A DNA stretch of 8,164 nt from Mycobacterium sp. GTDB lineage: Bacteria; Actinomycetota; Actinomycetes; Mycobacteriales; Mycobacteriaceae. Positions 4,283-8,164 of this stretch are shown here, piece by piece (the first letter of the stretch is position 1; every line of letters starts with the position of its first letter). Under the pieces are notes generated by a model. The model ran no database searches. It saw only the letters and a list, made by a program, of their open reading frames with translations, and was not told where the DNA came from. The stretch is from the NCBI GenBank assembly GCA_020438915.1, contig JAGQTR010000018.1, positions 1 through 8,164 of the forward strand, given 5' to 3'. The position numbers were made by a program, and so were the translations under genes.

Positions 4283-6046
4283 ATGACGACCCTGCCGGAC
4301 CATCCTCCTGCGCGGCCGGAAACGGTGCCAGCCTGGTACGTACGCGTGCCCGTTGGGTTGGTGCTTGCGATTGCCGCAGCGATCTGGATCGGTTGGGCGA
4401 CCGGTAACGAAAGTCTTACGCTGGGCTTTTCCGGATCGCCCTACATGGTCCCGTGGACTGCGCTGTCCTTGGCCGCGCTGGCGGCGGCGATCGCGCTGCA
4501 AAGGGACCGCTCGTCGCGCGCCCACGGGTTGATTGGGTGCGGCCTGGCCCTGGTCGTGGGCGTTCTTGCCCTGATGTTTCTTGCGGAATACGCGACGAAC
4601 CGGTCCTTCGGCCTTGACGAGGTCTGGTTCTCCCAACCGGTGCGCACCGTGCAACCGGACTGGCCGGGCCGCCCCAGCCCGTGGACAGCGTGGTCGCTTC
4701 TGCCGCTGTCGATGGCGGTTGCTCTGTTGAGAGTGGACGCCCGGCGGACCGAGTCGGTGTGGATCCTGTGCCTGTTCAGTGCCCTGATCACCCCGCTGGT
4801 CACAGGCACGGGATATTTGTTCGGGGCGACATCGCTGGTCCACAGTCCTGACGTCACAGGCCAGGCCGCCATGACGACCGCGAGCTTGTTGTTGTTGGTC
4901 ACCGCCGCAGTGGCAGCACGTCCGGACCGCAATCCCCTCGCCTGGATTTTGGCGCGACCCGACCGCAGGGCATTGCTTCGGTTGCTCGGCACCCTGGCTG
5001 GACTTCCCCTCTTTGTGGGGCTGTCGCGGGTGGCGTTGATGGCCATTGGTCTGCGTGAGGATTCGGCGTGGGCGTTGGGGACGGTATTAGGAGCCGTCGT
5101 CATCGGGTTGGCGGTGTTCGTCGCGAGCCAGCGCGAGCAGAGCCTGTGGATTGCGAAGGAACAACTCAGCGCGGAGCGCGCGCAGGCTGAGACCCGGTAC
5201 CACATCTTGGCCGACAACTCCGTCGATGTCATCGTTCACTACCGCGACGGCGAGGTGGTGTGGATTTCGCCGTCGGTTGTGCCTGCGTTCGGGTGGTCGA
5301 TCGAGGATTGGACCGGCACGGACTTCCTCGACCGCATCTATCCCGACGACCTCGGCCTTGTGTTGGTCAAGTTGCAGGAAATCGCTGAGGGCCAGGCGGT
5401 ACTTGTGCAGATTCGGCTCAATACCGCAGACGGCGGTTTTCACTGGGTCGAAGCCCACACGAAGGCCTACTTCGACGGCGCGGGCAACCCGTCCGGGGTG
5501 ATCGCCGCGCTACGCGTCATCGATGACCGAATTGAGTCCGAGCAGCGACTCGACCGGTTGTCCCGAATCGACTCCCTGACCGGGCTGTCCAACAGGCGCG
5601 AGACGTTTCAGCGCCTTGAGGCGGCCCTCGAATGCTCCCGGACTCCCGGAACAGAAATTGGCGTCTTATTCTGCGACGTCGATTCGTTCAAAGCTGTCAA
5701 CGACACCTTCGGACACGGTGTCGGCGATGCCGTGCTCTCGACCCTGGCAGACCGGATCCGCGAATGCGTCCGCCAGGGTGACACTGTCGGGCGCACCGGA
5801 GGTGACGAAATGCTGGTCCTGCTGCCCGGCTTACATCGCCTTGACGACGCCTTCCAGATCGCGAAGAAGATCCTCAGCCGTGCCGCCGAGCCCATCCACC
5901 AAGCCGGCCAGACGGTCCACGCGACCCTGAGCATCGGTGTCACTCTCGCCATCGCCGGCGAACCGGTTTCGCATACGACGGCGCGCGCCGACGCAGCCAT
6001 GTATCAAGCCAAGCACCAGGGCGGCAACACCGTAAGCCGCATCTGA
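4283..6046 (+). CDS. Membrane PAS-GGDEF protein, putative diguanylate cyclase
   Basis: This 587-residue protein has about eight hydrophobic segments in its N-terminal half (roughly 22-38, 57-72, 83-101, 135-149, 160-180, 196-212, 236-255 and 262-281). A short linker with coiled-coil potential (about 284-303) follows, then a PAS domain (about 303-417, with ADNSVDVIVHY and the HWVEAHTKAYFDGAGNPSGV end typical of PAS/PAC). A C-terminal GGDEF domain begins at RIDSLTGLSNRRE (428-440). In it, FCDVDSFKAVNDTFGH (463-478) supplies the metal and guanine-binding Asp and Asn residues. RQGD (497-500) lies five residues before the signature, as expected for the allosteric inhibitory site. The signature itself is TGGDEM (505-510): the acidic residues are kept and the usual Phe is Met. 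GGDEF domains condense two GTP into c-di-GMP; activity is likely but not certain here. There is no EAL domain. The membrane part resembles no sensor I can name. The gene is divergent from the antigen 85C-like gene and appears monocistronic. Confidence 0.88.
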   Translation: MTTLPDHPPARPETVPAWYVRVPVGLVLAIAAAIWIGWATGNESLTLGFSGSPYMVPWTALSLAALAAAIALQRDRSSRAHGLIGCGLALVVGVLALMFLAEYATNRSFGLDEVWFSQPVRTVQPDWPGRPSPWTAWSLLPLSMAVALLRVDARRTESVWILCLFSALITPLVTGTGYLFGATSLVHSPDVTGQAAMTTASLLLLVTAAVAARPDRNPLAWILARPDRRALLRLLGTLAGLPLFVGLSRVALMAIGLREDSAWALGTVLGAVVIGLAVFVASQREQSLWIAKEQLSAERAQAETRYHILADNSVDVIVHYRDGEVVWISPSVVPAFGWSIEDWTGTDFLDRIYPDDLGLVLVKLQEIAEGQAVLVQIRLNTADGGFHWVEAHTKAYFDGAGNPSGVIAALRVIDDRIESEQRLDRLSRIDSLTGLSNRRETFQRLEAALECSRTPGTEIGVLFCDVDSFKAVNDTFGHGVGDAVLSTLADRIRECVRQGDTVGRTGGDEMLVLLPGLHRLDDAFQIAKKILSRAAEPIHQAGQTVHATLSIGVTLAIAGEPVSHTTARADAAMYQAKHQGGNTVSRI

Positions 6047-6055
6047 TGAACCAGA

Positions 6056-6075
6056 CCGGGCCGACACAGGCCCGG
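6056..6075 (+). terminator. GC-rich hairpin after the PAS-GGDEF gene
   Basis: Perfect seven-base arms CCGGGCC and GGCCCGG flank the loop GACACA, nine bases past the stop codon. The following GC-rich stretch allows alternative pairings (GGCCCGGGCC is itself a palindrome). No T run follows, so its efficiency as an intrinsic terminator is uncertain. Confidence 0.5.
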
Positions 6076-6098
6076 GCCGGGCCATCCACTGCGGGTCG

Positions 6099-6127
6099 TT
6101 GACGGCCGAGGGACATAAAAGTAATGT
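6099..6127 (+). promoter_or_regulatory. SigA-like promoter of the dioxygenase-hydrolase operon
   Basis: TTGACG (6099-6104) and TAATGT (6122-6127) are separated by exactly 17 bases. They match the mycobacterial housekeeping -35 and the TANNNT -10 pattern. The start site would be near 6134-6135, giving a leader of about 30 bases before the ATG at 6165. The -35 hexamer coincides with a TTG that could be mistaken for a start codon. Confidence 0.6.
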
Positions 6128-6143
6128 CATTTTTACTTTTGTC
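6112..6143. promoter_or_regulatory. AT-rich nested inverted repeat over the -10 box, probable operator
   Basis: AAAAGTAA (6117-6124) and TTACTTTT (6133-6140) form perfect eight-base arms around eight bases. Outer GAC and GTC extend the symmetry with a two-base bulge. A second repeat, GACAT-N7-ATGTC (6112-6128), is nested within it. The patch is strikingly AT-rich against a GC-rich background. It covers the -10 box and the predicted start of transcription, the usual place for a repressor of the TetR, MarR or GntR type. No such regulator is encoded in the window. Confidence 0.55.
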
Positions 6144-6164
6144 GGCCTGGAGAGAGCGCCATCC

Positions 6165-7283
6165 ATGGAATCGTTCGTCCACCTACGCAAGGGCACAACG
6201 CCCCGGCGACTGCACGCCGACCTGGACGGCCTCAAAGACGACGAACTTGGCCGCGGCGGGTTCACCGGCCGCACGGCCAACCTCTATCGCCGCCACGACC
6301 CCACCGCCTACCGCTCAGTCGGGCCCCTGCGGCCCGTCGACGTGCTGTCCAGCGACCTCAAGGCCGGAGACGCCACCGATGCGCACGGCGCTCCCCTGCT
6401 GATGTTCTCCAATCCCGACTGCGAGGTACTGCTGTCCCAGCGCAGCGCGCCGATGCCGTTCTTCGCGCGTCACATCGACGGCGATCTTCTCTGCTTCGTC
6501 CACGACGGCACTGGCCTGATCGAGACCGAGTTCGGACCGTTGCGGTACCGCAAGGGCGACTGGGTGTACCTGCCGAAGGCCTGCACATGGAGACAGGTTC
6601 CCGACGATCAGGGAACGTGGCTGATGATCCAGGCCACCGATGAGTTCCGGGTCCCGCCGCCGGGACCGCTCGGACGTCACTTTCCGTTCGATCCGTCACA
6701 GGCGGTGATCCCCGACCCCGCGCCGTGCGACGACACCGACGGGCCGCGGGTCGGCGGCGAGTTCGAGGTCCGGCTGATGCACTCGCCGATCGAGGGAGTC
6801 GGAACGACTTCCCTCCTCTACCGGCACCATCCCCTAGATGTCGAAGGTTGGCGCGGCGACAACTTCGCGTTCACCTTCAACATCGACGACTACAACGTGA
6901 TCGCCTCCAACAGCGTGCACCTGCCCCCAACGGTGCACCTGTTCATGCAGGCCACCGGCGTGTACGTGATGAATTTCCTACCCAAGCCAGCCGAAGGCGT
7001 ATCGGGCACCGAACGCACACCGTGGTATCACCGCAACGTCGACTTCGACGAGATCGCGTTCTTCCATGGTGGCTCGTTGTATGGGATTCCGATGCCCCCC
7101 GGGCTGATTTCACATGCGCCGCAAGGCGTTCACCACGGCGCACCAGAGAAGGCGCGGGAGAGAGCACGCCGCAAGTTCGACGACTACCAGTCCGTCGACT
7201 GGCAGGTGATCGCGATCGACACCCGACGACGGTTGGTGCCGTCGGCCGAGGTGTTGGCCAGCGACCTCGGGCAGCATTCGTGA
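6165..7283 (+). CDS. Homogentisate 1,2-dioxygenase-like cupin protein
   Basis: This 372-residue protein resembles the homogentisate 1,2-dioxygenase family of Fe(II) cupin enzymes, which open the aromatic ring of homogentisate; typical family members are longer, about 430-445 residues. Seen features are a first cupin-like half (HIDGDLLCFVHDGTGLIETE at 103-122, then RKGDWVYLPKACTW at 129-142) and a second half with WYHRNVDFDEIAFFHGG (287-303) and SHAPQGVHHGAPEKARERA (316-334). His289, Glu296 or Asp295, and His324 are the likely iron ligands. In classical enzymes the Glu follows the HRN histidine by six residues; here that position is Asp295, with Glu296 next to it. I chose the ATG at 6165 (MESFVHLRKGTTP): it has GGAGAG ten bases upstream, and the longer frame from 6099 would run through the promoter. 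The stop overlaps the next start as GTGA, so the two genes are coupled. No maleylacetoacetate isomerase or fumarylacetoacetase gene is adjacent, so the substrate may be another hydroxylated aromatic; that is inference. Confidence 0.78.
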   Translation: MESFVHLRKGTTPRRLHADLDGLKDDELGRGGFTGRTANLYRRHDPTAYRSVGPLRPVDVLSSDLKAGDATDAHGAPLLMFSNPDCEVLLSQRSAPMPFFARHIDGDLLCFVHDGTGLIETEFGPLRYRKGDWVYLPKACTWRQVPDDQGTWLMIQATDEFRVPPPGPLGRHFPFDPSQAVIPDPAPCDDTDGPRVGGEFEVRLMHSPIEGVGTTSLLYRHHPLDVEGWRGDNFAFTFNIDDYNVIASNSVHLPPTVHLFMQATGVYVMNFLPKPAEGVSGTERTPWYHRNVDFDEIAFFHGGSLYGIPMPPGLISHAPQGVHHGAPEKARERARRKFDDYQSVDWQVIAIDTRRRLVPSAEVLASDLGQHS

Positions 7284-8164
7284 CGACCGACGAAGCACCA
7301 GTCAAGCACGAATACGAACGCATACCCTATCTGGTTGCATACCAAAATAACTCAGCCGTGCGCGACGTCTACGGCGGCATCGCCGATTTGGTGGTGCTGG
7401 AAAGTTATCTACTCAAACCGGCAGTGGCATCAGACACCGTGCTGGTGTTCATGCACCCGATCGGCGGCGGTGCCTACCTGCCCATGATCAACGCGCTGGC
7501 GCGCGCCGGTCACCATGTCATCTACTGCAACAGTCGATTCCGTGGAACCGACTCCGCACTCCTAATGGAGAAGGTCGTCGAGGATCTTGGTGAGTGCATC
7601 AAGGACGCCAAGGACCGGCTTGGCTACTCGAAGATCGTGCTCGCAGGTTGGAGCGGCGGTGGCTCGCTTTCGGTGTTCTACCAGCAGCAGGCGCAGCACC
7701 CCACAGTGACGGCGAGCCCGTCGGGCGACGGCCCCGACCTGACGAGGCTCGGGCTGATACCCGCCGATGGCATCATGCTGCTGGCCGCCCACATCAGCAG
7801 GCACGGCACGATGACGGAGTGGCTGGACGCCTCAATCCTCGACGAGAGCGATCCCGGTAACCGGGATCCCGAGCTAGATCTCTACAACCCCGACAACCCC
7901 AACCAGCCGCCCTACACCCCGGAATTTCTGGAGCGCTATCGCCAGGCCCAGATCGCGCGGAACCGGCGCATTACGTCTTGGGTCAAGAGCAAACTCGCCG
8001 AACTGAAGGCAGCGGACCGACCCGCTGACGAGTTCGCGTTCGTCGTGCACGGCACCATGGCCGACCCGCGCTGGCTGGACCCGACCGTCGATCCCAACGA
8101 ACGCACCCCGGGAACCTGCTACCTGGGCGATCCTCGAACGGTGAACATGAGCCCGGTCGGCCTG
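7280..8164 (+). CDS. Alpha/beta hydrolase, 3' end outside window
   Basis: The frame is open from a GTG at 7280 to the last base, giving 295 residues without a stop, and it continues past the window. The GTG overlaps the dioxygenase stop (GTGA) with no convincing Shine-Dalgarno, which indicates translational coupling. The fold is that of an alpha/beta hydrolase: strand and oxyanion region VLVFMHPIGGGAYLPM (54-69), then HHVIYCNSRFRGTDS (78-92), and the nucleophile elbow GWSGGGS (123-129) with Ser125. A long insert or cap (about 140-245) is followed by FAFVVHGTMADPRWLD (252-267), where the acidic member of the triad would be expected. The catalytic histidine lies beyond the end. There is no signal peptide, so it should act in the cytoplasm. 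Next to a ring-cleavage-type dioxygenase it may hydrolyse the ring-opened product, or an ester or amide precursor of the aromatic substrate. The exact reaction is unknown. Confidence 0.82.
   Translation, partial: MTTDEAPVKHEYERIPYLVAYQNNSAVRDVYGGIADLVVLESYLLKPAVASDTVLVFMHPIGGGAYLPMINALARAGHHVIYCNSRFRGTDSALLMEKVVEDLGECIKDAKDRLGYSKIVLAGWSGGGSLSVFYQQQAQHPTVTASPSGDGPDLTRLGLIPADGIMLLAAHISRHGTMTEWLDASILDESDPGNRDPELDLYNPDNPNQPPYTPEFLERYRQAQIARNRRITSWVKSKLAELKAADRPADEFAFVVHGTMADPRWLDPTVDPNERTPGTCYLGDPRTVNMSPVGL

Noticed and set aside
4441..5232. Antisense open frame (263 codons) within the PAS-GGDEF gene
   Set aside because: It is a typical GC-rich shadow frame with no ribosome site or family resemblance; the plus-strand protein explains the sequence.
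6099..6164. TTG at 6099 as the start of the dioxygenase-like gene
   Set aside because: The TTG is the -35 hexamer of a good promoter, and the added residues would be encoded by the operator; the ATG at 6165 has a ribosome site and a family-like start.
7850..7868. Near-perfect palindrome GATCCCGGT-A-ACCGGGATC
   Set aside because: It lies inside the hydrolase coding sequence and is explained by its codons (DPGNRDP); there is no sign of a regulatory role.
1..8164. CRISPR array, mobile element, tRNA or phage genes
   Set aside because: No regularly spaced repeats, transposase or integrase motifs, terminal inverted repeats or tRNA-like folds were seen.

Overview
The window looks like a chromosomal stretch from a mycobacterium, most likely a fast-growing (Mycolicibacterium-type) species. 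It is GC-rich throughout. It carries a secreted antigen 85-type mycolyltransferase, which is found in mycolic-acid bacteria, and a fadE24-fadE23 acyl-CoA dehydrogenase pair with the gene order I know from Mycobacterium tuberculosis. I see no tRNA, rRNA, CRISPR array, insertion sequence or prophage.

Left part (1-2888): the 3' end of an acyl-CoA dehydrogenase gene (fadE24-like) is followed after 39 bases by a complete second one (fadE23-like), on the plus strand and apparently in one operon. Converging on them from the minus strand is a zinc-free MDR-type oxidoreductase of the YhdH/AcuI (acrylyl-CoA reductase) family. The three fit short-chain or branched acyl-CoA metabolism, though the reductase is transcribed separately.

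Middle part (2889-6046): a strong 41-base hairpin separates the oxidoreductase from a minus-strand antigen 85C-type gene (fbpC-like) with an intact catalytic triad and a signal peptide. A 363-base divergent intergenic region, unusually rich in inverted repeats, lies between it and a plus-strand gene for a membrane-bound PAS-GGDEF protein, a putative c-di-GMP synthase with a GGDEM variant of the signature motif. The shared upstream region and repeated GACCAG words raise the possibility of joint control, which is inference.

Right part (6047-8164): after a GC-rich hairpin comes a well-formed SigA-like promoter (TTGACG, 17-base spacer, TAATGT). Its -10 box is buried in an AT-rich nested inverted repeat that looks like a repressor operator. 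It drives a two-gene, translationally coupled unit: a homogentisate 1,2-dioxygenase-like cupin protein and an alpha/beta hydrolase cut off by the window end. This dioxygenase-hydrolase pair differs from the usual homogentisate cluster, in which isomerase and fumarylacetoacetase genes accompany the dioxygenase. It is the best candidate here for an undescribed catabolic system.
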